64,000 nt of DNA, from NCBI GenBank assembly GCA_036429605.1, contig JAVFKD010000016.1, positions 2,604,001 to 2,668,000 on the forward strand, in the 5' to 3' direction. A model generated the notes under the pieces. That model searched no databases and was not told the origin of the DNA. It saw nothing but the letters and a program-made list of their open reading frames with translations. Each line of letters starts with the position of its first letter. The first letter of the stretch is position 1. This DNA comes from Cladobotryum mycophilum. Taxonomy: Eukaryota > Ascomycota > Sordariomycetes > Hypocreales > Hypocreaceae. Positions 1 to 9,962 of this stretch are shown in pieces. The position numbers and the translations under genes were made by a program.

Positions 1-231
1 CAGCAGAGTTATTCCTCGTGTGGAGTAAGAGGGTCTTATGCTAAAGTTGCTGAACTAACGCTGGGTGGAAATCTCAAGGTGCAATCCTAGAAGCTACGTA
101 ATGGGATCAGTGCTACTCATAATCGATAAGACGCTGGCCATTCACTAGCCCACTTGCTTGACATCTCTCTTCAATCTCTCAATCATCCAAAGTGCACCTT
201 TTCTTTGGACGATGGTGCCCAACAGGCTACT

Positions 232-3200
232 ATGGCACTCAAGCGGAGAGATGTAGCTCTTGCTGGAGTGGCCGCCTTCATTGCGTGGGGCTATGCAGTG
301 AGCTGGTTCTCTGCCCTTCGCTGGGTTGGCTATGCCTTCAACGGTGGCATCATTATATGTGTGCTTGCCCTTGCAGCGGCCCTCGTTTTGACCACGCGAC
401 GACCAAGCAATAGATCGCCGCGACCGAATGGACCTGTTTTCCTTGGTGCCCGGCAGTGGAAAGTTGAAGTGGAAGCTTTGCGCCAGCGACAGTCGTATGA
501 CAAGGAGCCCCTCGACGCCAATTTTCCCCGCGCTTCCGAGGCCGTCGACAACCTTCTCGAGCTGATCCTCCGCGATTTCGTGCGTTCTTGGTATTCGCAT
601 ATAAGTCGAAACCCCTCCTTTTCAAATGAGATCGACAAGGCGATCCGGCTGGCCCTCGCCAGTCTGGTGGATTCGCTTCGCGGCAAGGACATGGCGGATG
701 TCATCACAAGTCGTTTCATGCCCATCCTAACGGCCCACTTTCACGATTTCTATGAGGCAGAAAGGTCGGTACGTGGAAAGAAACTCAATCGGTCGGTTAC
801 GGAATCTGAAGAGCTGGATCTTGCAATTGCATCCAAGTTCAGAGATGGCCGGTTACATGCAGCTGCCTCACTGTCGTTCCCAGACACCAAGATGGTACAG
901 CAGGATTACTTGCGGTCCCTTGCATCACGGATTATTCCCAAGGTTCTGCCGCAGAACATATATTCTAGTCGAGCCGTATCAATCATCCTTCGTGAAATAA
1001 TTGGCTGCGCAGTCCTGTTTCCGGTTACCCAACTACTTGCCGACCCCGATACATGGAATCAGTTGATGGAGAACATAGGTCGCTCGATGCTCCAGGATAG
1101 ATCGACCGTTCGCAAGCTCAGGGCGGCACTTGACCAGCATGCCTCGCCTACGCCTAGATCTGGAAAGCAACTAGCAACACCTCGACTAGCACCCGGCGAT
1201 AACGAGCGCAAGTTTGAAAAGTTCATTCGTGCCATTCGCAAAGTCAACAATCTCTCTGATGCGAGACGGTTCCGAAGTGAAGTGGCCAGCCAACTCAAGC
1301 GTGACTCCTTGCAAGATAACCAAGATCCCGTCTATCTTCGCCGATTGGAAATGGGAAAGCGACTCCTTGACCAGAGAGTATATCACCTGGCGGCTGGAGG
1401 AGATCGTCGTGTCCCTCCTCCACCCCCGCCGCCTGTAGCGCCATCCTCCTCAGCCTCCAGACTTGAAAATGCATCCTTAGTAGATCTCTTACGAGACCCG
1501 TCTGGCTTGTCATATTTTATGGAATATATGGACCGTCAACAACTAATGACCTTGGTACAGTTTTGGCTAGTTGTTGATGGTTTTCGAAACCCATTGGAAG
1601 ATGATGGTCACGACGACGAACAACTTCCCTCGACATTACCCATGTGGACTGAACCCGATCGACTGGATCTCCAACAAATCCATCAAGCTTATCTAACGAA
1701 ACCAGAGTTGAATGTTTCGGATACTTCAAAGAAATATGTACGCGAGTTTCTCCAGGCTGGGAAAACTGCCACTCCCGCTCAGTATTACAAAGCTCGACGT
1801 GCCATACTGAGGGCCCAAAGCGCTGTGTTGGAAGCAATGCGCTCTAGATGCTTTGATAGCTTCAAAAAGTCAGATCTATATTACAAGTGCCTGGCATCTC
1901 AGGAAGCATCTCATTCTAATATGACAATGCGTCAATCAGCGCAGCTGTCTCAATCACCTACAGCTAAATCATTGAAATCCCACCAAAACAAACCTAGAGC
2001 GGATTCTCGGTCCATGCCAGCAAACGGCAGACCGATTGGCCGTAGCCGCGGCTCAATGTCCGAAATTTCTAGTACTAATGGTAGCGGTTTGGACCATCTT
2101 GCCGCTTCCCGAAGATCACTTGACGACGAACCTACAAACCCCCTCTTCGACGATGACGATCTGGACCCCGAAGGAATGCTCGACTCAGTGCAGAGTCTAG
2201 ACCAAGATCCCCCTAGACAGCCAGTCCTTGATACTCAGGTTGTACAGGCAGTAGAACAGGCCTTGACCAACATCTTGGAGGACGACAGTCCGCAAAGTGC
2301 CGAAGCTCTCCGAGCGTCCTTGTTTGGAAGCGATGATAATATCTCAAGCTTGCATTCGGGGAATGAACCTCGTTCAAACCGAGGCTCATTTGATGCCGGT
2401 CGGTCTTTGGCGCCGAAACAGGTGGACAAGCCTACTCTATCATCTTTGGGACTGGTCAGTGCTGCGTCACGCATCGGCGTTTTTGTAGACGATGACCTAT
2501 TTGGTGATGAGGATAAGTACCAACCCGACGATGGCGATTTGGATGAAGAAGCCCGCTCTGAAGATGACGAGGTACACGAGGCAGCTCCAGGAGACCTGGG
2601 CTTGGCCGAGGCGATCACTGGACTAACAAACGATATTGACCGCCTTGTTGCCCAGGAGGCGGTTGTAGAATCCTTGACAAAAAAGGCAGAACTCACGAAT
2701 AACACAGCAGAACTGCGGATCCTTAAAAAGTCAAGGGCAAGTCTGCACAGAGAAATCAGGCGCAAGGAGCTCCAACGCCAGCAGTATGTAATACAAGAGA
2801 GTGACAACAGCCTGTATGGAAGGTCTACCATCAAGATTAAATCTATCCAGGTGGGACGGGAAGAAGATGGCAGAGAATTTGCACTCTATGTCATCGAGGT
2901 CCAAAGAAATGCGGGAGAACAAATGCCAGCATCATCCTGGATCGTGATGAGAAGATATAGCGAATTTCACGAACTTCACCAAAAACTTCGGTCCAGGTAT
3001 CCTTCTGTACGAAACCTGGATTTTCCTAGGCGGCGTGTGGTTATGAAGTTCCAGAGCGAATTTCTCAAAAAGAGGCGCGCAGCATTAGAGCAATATCTAC
3101 GAGATCTGCTTCTCTTACCTGAAGTTTGCCGCAGTCGCGAGCTGCGAGCTTTCCTATCACAGAGCGTCATTGCCCATGGCGAAAACCTGATGGACCGAGA

Positions 3201-3822
3201 AGATAAGAAGGATATGATGACTCGCTTGTACGATTCGGTCGCGGATGGCATGGAAGATATTCTAGGAAACATCCCGGTACTCGATCAAATTTCAGTTGCT
3301 GGTCAGACTCTCATTGCTGCTGCCGCAAATCAACTCAACCCAGGTCCTCTTGATGTCAATGAAGATAGTTTTCCGGCTGCGGAAGCAGAAGCTGAGTTGA
3401 ATGCCTTTGAGAACAAGGAGCTGGAGCCTTTTATCAAGCCAATTTGCGATATCTTCTTGGAGGTTTTTGAGCTAAACCGAGGAAATAACTGGCTACGCGG
3501 AAGGGCCGTGGTAGTAGTGCTTCAGCAACTTCTTGGAGGAACCATTGAGAGGAAAGTTCGTGATAATGTCAAAATGCTTTTTCAAGAGGACACGTTGATT
3601 CGGTACGTTGAACTGATACAAAACTCAATGTGGCCGAACGGAGAAATGGTACGAGACAAGAAACCTCGTACTGCTGCAGAGAAGAAGAAATCGAGGGCGG
3701 AGGCAAGTTTAATGCTTGCAACACTGGTGCCGGACCTTGCTAGTAATGTTGTGGGACGAGTCAACGCTCAAGCGGCCAGTCGACGCGTATTTGCAACTTT
3801 CAACAACTCCAGGCTCAAGTAA
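232..3822 (+). CDS. mdm1: MDM1-type sorting nexin (PXA-RGS-PX-Nexin_C)
   Basis: Single-exon gene, 1196 aa from the first in-frame ATG at 232; the open frame reaches back to 154 but without an ATG. Two hydrophobic segments lie at the N terminus (about residues 9-27 and 34-57), followed by a PXA domain (about 97-290), an RGS-like domain (about 410-600), a long acidic Ser/Asp-rich linker, a PX domain (about 864-978, with the RRYSEF motif and a basic FPRRR segment for phosphoinositide binding) and a C-terminal Nexin_C domain (about 1060-1150). This order is diagnostic of yeast Mdm1 / animal SNX13-14-25 proteins, ER-anchored tethers at ER-vacuole/lysosome contacts that also touch lipid droplets. 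The yeast role in lipid handling and organelle inheritance is family knowledge; ER anchoring here is inferred from the two N-terminal segments. Length fits fungal orthologues. Confidence 0.93.
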   Translation: MALKRRDVALAGVAAFIAWGYAVSWFSALRWVGYAFNGGIIICVLALAAALVLTTRRPSNRSPRPNGPVFLGARQWKVEVEALRQRQSYDKEPLDANFPRASEAVDNLLELILRDFVRSWYSHISRNPSFSNEIDKAIRLALASLVDSLRGKDMADVITSRFMPILTAHFHDFYEAERSVRGKKLNRSVTESEELDLAIASKFRDGRLHAAASLSFPDTKMVQQDYLRSLASRIIPKVLPQNIYSSRAVSIILREIIGCAVLFPVTQLLADPDTWNQLMENIGRSMLQDRSTVRKLRAALDQHASPTPRSGKQLATPRLAPGDNERKFEKFIRAIRKVNNLSDARRFRSEVASQLKRDSLQDNQDPVYLRRLEMGKRLLDQRVYHLAAGGDRRVPPPPPPPVAPSSSASRLENASLVDLLRDPSGLSYFMEYMDRQQLMTLVQFWLVVDGFRNPLEDDGHDDEQLPSTLPMWTEPDRLDLQQIHQAYLTKPELNVSDTSKKYVREFLQAGKTATPAQYYKARRAILRAQSAVLEAMRSRCFDSFKKSDLYYKCLASQEASHSNMTMRQSAQLSQSPTAKSLKSHQNKPRADSRSMPANGRPIGRSRGSMSEISSTNGSGLDHLAASRRSLDDEPTNPLFDDDDLDPEGMLDSVQSLDQDPPRQPVLDTQVVQAVEQALTNILEDDSPQSAEALRASLFGSDDNISSLHSGNEPRSNRGSFDAGRSLAPKQVDKPTLSSLGLVSAASRIGVFVDDDLFGDEDKYQPDDGDLDEEARSEDDEVHEAAPGDLGLAEAITGLTNDIDRLVAQEAVVESLTKKAELTNNTAELRILKKSRASLHREIRRKELQRQQYVIQESDNSLYGRSTIKIKSIQVGREEDGREFALYVIEVQRNAGEQMPASSWIVMRRYSEFHELHQKLRSRYPSVRNLDFPRRRVVMKFQSEFLKKRRAALEQYLRDLLLLPEVCRSRELRAFLSQSVIAHGENLMDREDKKDMMTRLYDSVADGMEDILGNIPVLDQISVAGQTLIAAAANQLNPGPLDVNEDSFPAAEAEAELNAFENKELEPFIKPICDIFLEVFELNRGNNWLRGRAVVVVLQQLLGGTIERKVRDNVKMLFQEDTLIRYVELIQNSMWPNGEMVRDKKPRTAAEKKKSRAEASLMLATLVPDLASNVVGRVNAQAASRRVFATFNNSRLK

Positions 3823-5126
3823 GATATCACCCTGTTGCTGACGTGATCTTTGAGAGAGGCTAACTAAGTTATACAGCGCACATTTAGTCTTTACTCTACT
3901 TGATGAGATAATTTCGGTCCTCTTTGATGAAACATAGGCATCTTTTGCATCTATGAGTGTGGTTTCTGGTGTTATGTCAGCAAGGCGTGAGGCGTCCGTT
4001 TGAACTTATACGGTCATAGAATGAGGTGGTTGCTATGAGCTTATGATTTAGCAAGGCATTAATATCATGTATTAGGGATGGTCTTCTAAGGGAAACTCAG
4101 TTGCTAAAGTAGTCATAATGATGATTTTGGAAAGGTTTAGTTATCGTAATATCTTTTATGCCCTACTTCGAGCTGAAGTTATGCATGCAGACAAGAGACG
4201 GCTGTCGTTTGGTTAGGATGCATGACAAATATCGGGTTTACAACAATGCTACCTGATTTGATTGGTGTTGGTCGTATCTTGGAGAACTGGTCGGCATTTT
4301 AGTGACGCTATCTTAGTATTGCTGATACATCGCTCGGATGGTTAGGCCATTAGGGTAGCTCTCCCCTACCCAGAATTTTAGGATATAGATATGAATTGCC
4401 TCAATTGTATGGTTATAATCCCTAATGAAGAAACACCGTGGAGAATTATTCTTTGGATTAGGTAGGTGGTTCAAAATTCTCTTAGAACCCCTCCCTATTA
4501 TTGCAAATATCAGCATCACGCGACCACTTGTATTTCATCTTCACCGACTTATAATTATCTAGTCGCTGTAGGCGCTCAATTGATCATAGCTACAAGCATA
4601 GATAACATTAAAACGGAAGAATTGACAAGTTTATCAACCCTAGAGGTTAGCCACTCTCGCAACGGCAGCGGCAATTGCAAGGGCAACAGCATCTAGCTGC
4701 AGCAAAAGGGATGTGTAGATGATATTACACAGAGACCTGCATGTTCAGTGATACAACAAAAAGGATATCGATCCATGATTACACCGAGTAGGACCCCAAC
4801 AGAGCTTAGTGCATAGGACAAAATAAATAAAGAAAAATAAAGGTCACATGCGTCTGAAGCCAACCAGAGCAGCGCGGGGCGAGCTATTCCATTTATGGAT
4901 ATTCTACCAGACTTTACCCTCTTAGCGGCCTGCACCCACCAACCTCTTTTCCTTAAGCCTCCTCCAGGTTCTCCTCCCATCACCTAAACATCACCTCATT
5001 CCGTCTGGTCTGGCTCCCATCACCTCCGTTGCTTCCTTGGATCCTCATACCACCGGACCCTGTATACTTCGAATTCCACTGGCTGAAGAATCATCTCTCC
5101 GGGCTCGTTGAAGCGCAGACTCCACG
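3823..5126. other. Intergenic, MDM1 3' side / SR-factor 5' side
   Basis: About 1.3 kb, AT-richer between roughly 4000 and 4900. It should hold the MDM1 3' UTR and the SR-factor promoter and 5' UTR. I see no supportable coding or RNA gene. Confidence 0.6.
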
Positions 5127-6642
5127 ATGACCGAAGTTTCGTCCACCAGGCTGTACTTGGGCAACCTCCCTCGACATGGTCCATCTCCATAGTTCTCCTA
5201 CTCCCATGGCTACAACTGACGCGCTTTCCGGTAGCTACCAAGGCCGATGTTGAGGCTCACTTTGCGACTCATGGCACCGGAGAAATCACCGAAGTGAAGC
5301 TGATGAATGGCTTCGGCTTCATTGAGTACAAGGATGCCATGGATGCCCGTGATGTCGTCCCGGGTTAGTCGACTCTCTTCTTAGTGTCGCCTCATCAATT
5401 TAACGAAATGCTGACCATTGGCGCCTTGTGGTTTCTTACAGCTTTCCGTATGTTCCCACCTCAGCTTGAGCAATCCTTCGACCCCCCTCTGGCTAACACA
5501 CCTACCAAAAACAAGACGGTTCCGATTTCATGGGGGAACGTCTCACCGTCCAATTCGCCCGTGGAAGTCGACACCGAGAAGGTGGCGCGGGACATGAACG
5601 TGCTCCTCCACGACCTCGCCGAACCCCTCACCGCATGCAGATTACCGGGCTTCCGAACGATACCAGCTGGCAGGTCTGTTAACTCCCCATTTCTTGTTCC
5701 CGGGCACCATGGAATTTGCGTATCCCTTCTTTCACTCGTGGAACTTTTGGTTCTGCTTGCCCTGCGTTTGGTGGTTTGGATTTGCGCCATGCACACCACT
5801 TTTAGTCCTGGACTGGCGACTCCGCAACATTCTTCGCGCGTCACCGGCTTAGCACCTTGGTTCCTGACTTGATGGATGGGTCTTGCGGATACATGGACTT
5901 TCTGCCGGCACCCCCTCCGCCCAAGGCATCGACTTACGTGGATTCTGCCAATAGGACCTTAAAGACTTTGCTCGCCAATCAAGCCTTGATGTGGTGTATT
6001 CCGAGACTGGCCGCGACTCCAATGGCCGAGGGTAAGTTGACATCTCTCCTGAGTCCGACATGCTTAAATGCAACTAATGAGATCCCAAGATTTGTCGAAT
6101 TTGAAAGCGCCGCGGACTTGAGAACGGCCGTGGAGAAGCTAGATGGCCGAGAGTTTAAGGGAAACCGCGTCCAATGCGTTGTCGATGTAGGTTTCCGTAT
6201 TTCCCTTTCGTAAAACTTCTACTGATGATGAGCGTCAGACCCAGCCTGATGTGCCAGCGCGAGACCGCGGTCGATCCCGCTCGCCCGGACGTCGGCCTTA
6301 CCCCCGCCTTTCGAGGACTACGCCCGCCGTGGTCCCCCACGAGCATACAGCCCTCGTCGGGAGGGTGCCCCATACGGATACCGCGATCGAAGCCCTCGGA
6401 GGGAGTACTACGATGACAGAGCCCGCTACCGTTCCCCTCCTCGCCGGCCCATGGAAGACTACCCACCACCTCGTGGGCGGTATGAAGAGCCTTATCGACG
6501 TGACTACCCGCCACCGGCCGATCCCTACGCCAACGGAGGCCGACCTCCATATGATCGACCGTCAAGGGATTTTCCCCCGAGGGAGCCGCCATACCCACGG
6601 GAGGGATACGCGCGTGACTATGATCGTGGTGGACGCTACTAG
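5127..6642 (+). CDS. SR-type pre-mRNA splicing factor, two RRMs (frame broken near C terminus)
   Basis: Seven exons by my reading: 5127-5178, 5235-5363, 5442-5447, 5516-5673, 5955-6031, 6090-6186, 6239-6642. RRM1 (about residues 8-75) has RNP2 LYLGNL and RNP1 NGFGFIEY. RRM2 (about 101-170) has MQITGL and RGFVEF. The tail is rich in RS, PPRR and tyrosine, as in S. pombe Srp2-like SR proteins, which bind pre-mRNA and help define introns in the nucleus. Exon 3 is only 6 nt and supplies Ala-Phe of VPAFHGSDF. The tail continues in another frame after the C5 run at 6301-6305: one added C restores a 307-aa protein ending in DYDRGGRY. As written, the upstream frame instead runs to 6721 with an unrelated tail. 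Intron 1 has a non-consensus GTCCAT donor but a good CTGAC branch site. Exact S. pombe orthology (srp1 or srp2) is not certain. Confidence 0.92.
5442..5447 (+). other. 6-nt microexon of the SR-factor gene
   Basis: CTTTCC is bounded by TTACAG upstream and GTATGT downstream. Inclusion gives Pro-Ala-Phe-His; skipping keeps frame (6 nt) but gives Pro-Asp. Inclusion fits the RRM1 consensus, so I treat it as constitutive, with skipping possible. Confidence 0.75.
6301..6305 (+). other. Frame break at C5 run in SR-factor gene
   Basis: Upstream the frame reads the RGRSRSPGRR segment; downstream the RS/PPRR tail lies one frame away. Adding one C (C6) joins them without a stop. No alternative donor or acceptor around intron 6 that I tested restores the frame. 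Confidence 0.85.
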
Positions 6643-7409
6643 TAAATCCATTCTCCTAATCCCTTCTATGGCACTCTCAGCATTATCCCGTCGTTTTGTT
6701 GTTTGTGCCGTGCTCGCTTAAGGGAATTGTCCTTGACCAGAGGTGATAGATGTTGCTATGAATGGTTATACCGAATCGAAGAGACGTCTGGTATTATGAA
6801 GGAGGAAAATTGATGATTACCTTCTTGGATGAGAGCTAGGGCATAACGGTGAGAGGAGCAGCTTGCGACGTGGATACGAATGGATATGGAAGGATTACGG
6901 GCGGATTAAAGATTGACATCTCCGATGACCAGGCATGAATAGTGGCCATCCAGCAGCTTTCGTGGTGTATATGGGCGGATCTCTTCAGTCCGGATGAACA
7001 GGGAGGAAGTCAAGCTGTACGATTAACGGGACACATGCTATGCTTTATATTTATGTTCTGATATATGCTCAGAAACCTCATGTTACTAGGTCAATTGACA
7101 TGAAAAGTTCTTGCTTGAATGTTCCGGACACCATGTATCTGATACGCAGGCAACATGTGAAATAAGTATAAAGTTCATTATTCGCATCGTGCACAGCAAG
7201 ACAGAGCTGGCCCAACTTTACTATGTATCCTACATGTATGCCAGTTGCATTTGATATCGTACACATGCATTGACACAAGCTCAAATCAAATCGAAATCGC
7301 CGCCACACCATCTCTCTATCCAAACACGCATTGACAACATGTGATTCTTGGCTCATTCACCGACCTCTTACCATTTGTTTCATGTTTTTTTTGTTTAAAA
7401 AAATCACAT
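6643..7409. other. Convergent intergenic SR-factor / PEX11
   Basis: The 3' ends of the SR-factor gene (+) and PEX11 (-) face each other across 767 bp. It presumably holds both 3' UTRs; no other feature seen. Confidence 0.55.
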
Positions 7410-8171
7410 TTAGGCAGTCTTCTTCCACTGGTTATAGACGCCAAGCACACTGCTAAGCGTACCGGCCAGACCGACAACGCCATCATCGAAGTTGACCCAG
7501 CCGAGAGCGGAAGCGGGGACGGTCAAGTCGGCAAGATCGGAAATGAGCTGCAGTTGGCTGGCGGCTCGTTCCCTGGAGAATTGGTTAGCATGGTGATGCG
7601 CAACGGTCTGTACGCTCAAGAATACTCACTTGGTGATGCGCTTGCTTTCCACGACACCTTCGCCGTCCTTGCGATCAATCTTGGCCTCGCGCTGCTTGAG
7701 TTGGTGCAGAGTGTAGGTTTGGGAGACGATGCTGAAGATCAAACCCATGGCCCAGAAGCGGGAGGCGTGGCGCTGAATGTTCTTTGCTCCCTCCCACTTG
7801 TGAATGCCTGCGGCATCGGGGACGGTCAGGGCGTCGAAGGACAGGTATCCTGCGTAACCAATCTGTCGACCGATGGCAGTGTAGCGCAGGACGGAGTCGA
7901 GGGCCTTTGAGTCAGCGGCGCTGGCGGCGGCCTTGACGTGCTCGATGTTCTTGCCGAAGCGGAGGAGCTTGCGGGTGAGACCGAACTGCTTCTTGATGGC
8001 ATTCCAGGGGGCCATTTGTGAAGGAGTGCCATTGGTGCGGAGGAGGTACCAGGCATAGAAGCGGGCGAAGTACTGGAGAGTGCGGAGGAGCTTGTCGCGG
8101 CCGACGGTGGTGGCAACGAAGCGAAGGTAGTGGGCCACCGTGGGGTGGTAGACGAGGGTGTCCGCAACCAT
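7410..8171 (-). CDS. pex11: Peroxin-11 (PEX11)
   Basis: Two exons, 8171-7630 and 7572-7410, with a 57-nt intron (GTGAGT donor, GCTAAC branch, CCAG acceptor). The protein is 234 aa, normal for fungal Pex11. The start gives MVADTLVYHPTVAHYL, the typical Pex11 N terminus. A conserved GRDKLLRTLQYFARF segment follows at about residues 24-38, and the C terminus has the hydrophobic end expected for a peroxisomal membrane protein (LGWVNFDDGVVGLAGTLSS). Pex11 remodels the peroxisome membrane for elongation and fission and is induced when peroxisomes proliferate on fatty acids (family knowledge). It is divergent from FBP1, sharing about 1.8 kb of upstream DNA. A (CAT)6 tract runs into the start codon. 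Confidence 0.94.
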
Positions 8172-8541
8172 GATGATGATGATGATGCTTGTTTCTTTCT
8201 TCTTCTACGTTTTCTTCTTTGTGGTGCAGTATGAATGAATGCGCCCTCAGATGCCTGGCGATATGCGACTCAAGATGGGGAAACAAGTCGCAAAATTAAA
8301 AAAGAAGATGACGGAGGAAAAATGAAAGGCGCGACACTGAGATTGTGTAAGACAAGAAAATGAGATTAGATGTTAGCGCAACAATGAGGTTGCTAAACTG
8401 ACGGTGAGTCGGTTAAAGGATGAAGATGTGCCGTTAAATAGAAGATGGTAAGTAATTCTTTGGGGAGGAGAATGAAAGAGAAAAGGGGAGAAAAGGAAGC
8501 TGGAATGGAATATTGAAATGGAGAGTTGGTGATAGTTTGAC

Positions 8542-8554
8542 CGGCGGTTGGCGG
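8542..8554 (-). promoter_or_regulatory. CCGN7CCG motif (AcuK/AcuM-type)
   Basis: Read on the minus strand as CCG-N7-CCG, the published binding consensus of the gluconeogenic Zn-cluster pair AcuK/AcuM in Aspergillus. It lies about 370 bp upstream of PEX11 and 1.4 kb upstream of FBP1. About 0.9 copies are expected by chance in this interval, so the match alone is weak. Confidence 0.35.
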
Positions 8555-8629
8555 TTATGCTAATGGCAGATTCTTTGACTTGAGTGAGTGTCGCTTATTC
8601 GGTTTGCGGCTTGAGCGTGTTGGCACATG

Positions 8630-8635
8630 CCGAGG
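8630..8635 (-). promoter_or_regulatory. CCTCGG motif (FarA/FarB-type)
   Basis: CCGAGG on the plus strand is CCTCGG on the minus strand, the known core of fatty-acid regulators FarA/FarB. It is about 460 bp upstream of PEX11, a known class of target. A single hexamer match, so chance is possible. Confidence 0.35.
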
Positions 8636-9081
8636 TTCATCCCCCCACAATGAATATGAAGAATGGGGTAGGCAGGTACGTACCCCGGAAGTGGAGGCTG
8701 GAGTCGGAGGTTACCAACCAGTACCAGTACATTGAAAGTACGGAGTACATGCATGCGTGTGGTTCTTTTCTTTCTGATGAACTCTCACGTGAGAGGGGAG
8801 AGAGATAGATTGAGAATGATACGATGATATCCGTTCGGATAAACTCGACTGACTCCCCCATTTCTGCAGTATTTCCCCATGTGCTTGCAGCAGTCTGCAT
8901 TTTTTTCTTTCTTTCCGGAATGAAGCAGCCACAGTGTAACTTCTTCAGCCTCACTTCATCATCTTCATCCTCCAACCCCCAGCCACGCAACATACCTACC
9001 TAGTACTTAGTAATTGATTGATTTACCACCACTGGCAGGCAGATACGGTACAGAGTACACAATTTGACAGACGGGGAATGG

Positions 9082-9094
9082 CGGTTCCTCTCGG
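9082..9094 (-). promoter_or_regulatory. Second CCGN7CCG motif
   Basis: CGG-TTCCTCT-CGG on the plus strand, about 870 bp upstream of the FBP1 ATG. Same consensus and same caution as the element at 8542. Confidence 0.35.
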
Positions 9095-9900
9095 TATTGA
9101 AACCCCGAAGTACGTCGACTCACGTGGTGCCCTTCTTGGTCATACTCCAACCAAACAGATGTAATCGATTACCTACAAGCTCCAGCACCCGGGAAATCCT
9201 CTTCCCCTGCCGGAAGCTGTTCCACGATGGGAGGGGCAGCGGGGAATAACGAGCGTCAAAGAAATCCGATTGTCCAAACAAAAGCGATTTCTTCCTCTGA
9301 TCCGACCCGAAAGGCTGCTAGGCGTTATCGTGCAAAGTACCTATGATCTGCTAGTAGGTAAGAATTACTAGAGCATCGAATCAATCCCCGTCGGTATTGT
9401 CGGTTGTTGGACGGTTCAAGGGCAGAAAATGTCACCAATCACTCGGCATCTGCAGGACCAAGACGCGCGCCAACAATGGCCAAAGTCCCTTGGATAGCCG
9501 TGTCGCCGCAGCAGCAGCCCCTTATTAACATAAACTCTCGTGAGGATGGATCTGGACCCAAACGTCTTGTGATCAATATCAATCCGTCGTAGCGCCTCAT
9601 TGTTTTTCTTTTCTTTCTCCCTTTTCTCTTTCTCTTCTCTCTAATTATTCCCCTCGTGCTCTCTTACATTCATCGTCATCTACAACTCTTGACCCCACGA
9701 TACCCCGCGCTCATACCTACAGCTACATCCACAGCTGCTTCTCTTGATACCTATAACTCTTCCCCTCACGATTACTGCCAGGCACCTCAATCTATTGAGT
9801 TGGTTTCAGGTGAGATTTGGCAGTCGTTTCTGGCCCATCTATTAGGTCTTTGCAAGTCACAGTAGGATAAGAGAAGCGCAGCTACCTAGCAAACCTATTA

Positions 9901-9948
9901 CATCATCATCATCATCGTCACCACCACCACCACCACCACCACCACCAC
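9901..9948 (+). repeat. (CAT)5 ... (CAC)10 in the FBP1 leader
   Basis: Trinucleotide tract ending 15 nt before the FBP1 start codon, so probably within the 5' UTR. No ATG is present inside it. Confidence 0.9.
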
Positions 9949-9962
9949 AACAGATCTTCAAG

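Larger units (their letters stand above)
8172..9962. promoter_or_regulatory. Shared divergent promoter region PEX11 / FBP1
   Basis: About 1.8 kb between two divergent genes of non-fermentable carbon use. It contains two CGGN7CGG elements (8542-8554 and 9082-9094), one CCGAGG (8630-8635), one TACGGAGTA 9-mer (8739-8747), one TACCTAGTA 9-mer (8997-9005) and a (CAT)5/(CAC)10 leader just before the FBP1 ATG. No other gene seen. Function is inferred from gene orientation and motif matches only. Confidence 0.5.

Noticed and set aside
7341..7910. 189-codon plus-strand frame over PEX11
   Set aside because: Antisense shadow of the PEX11 exons.
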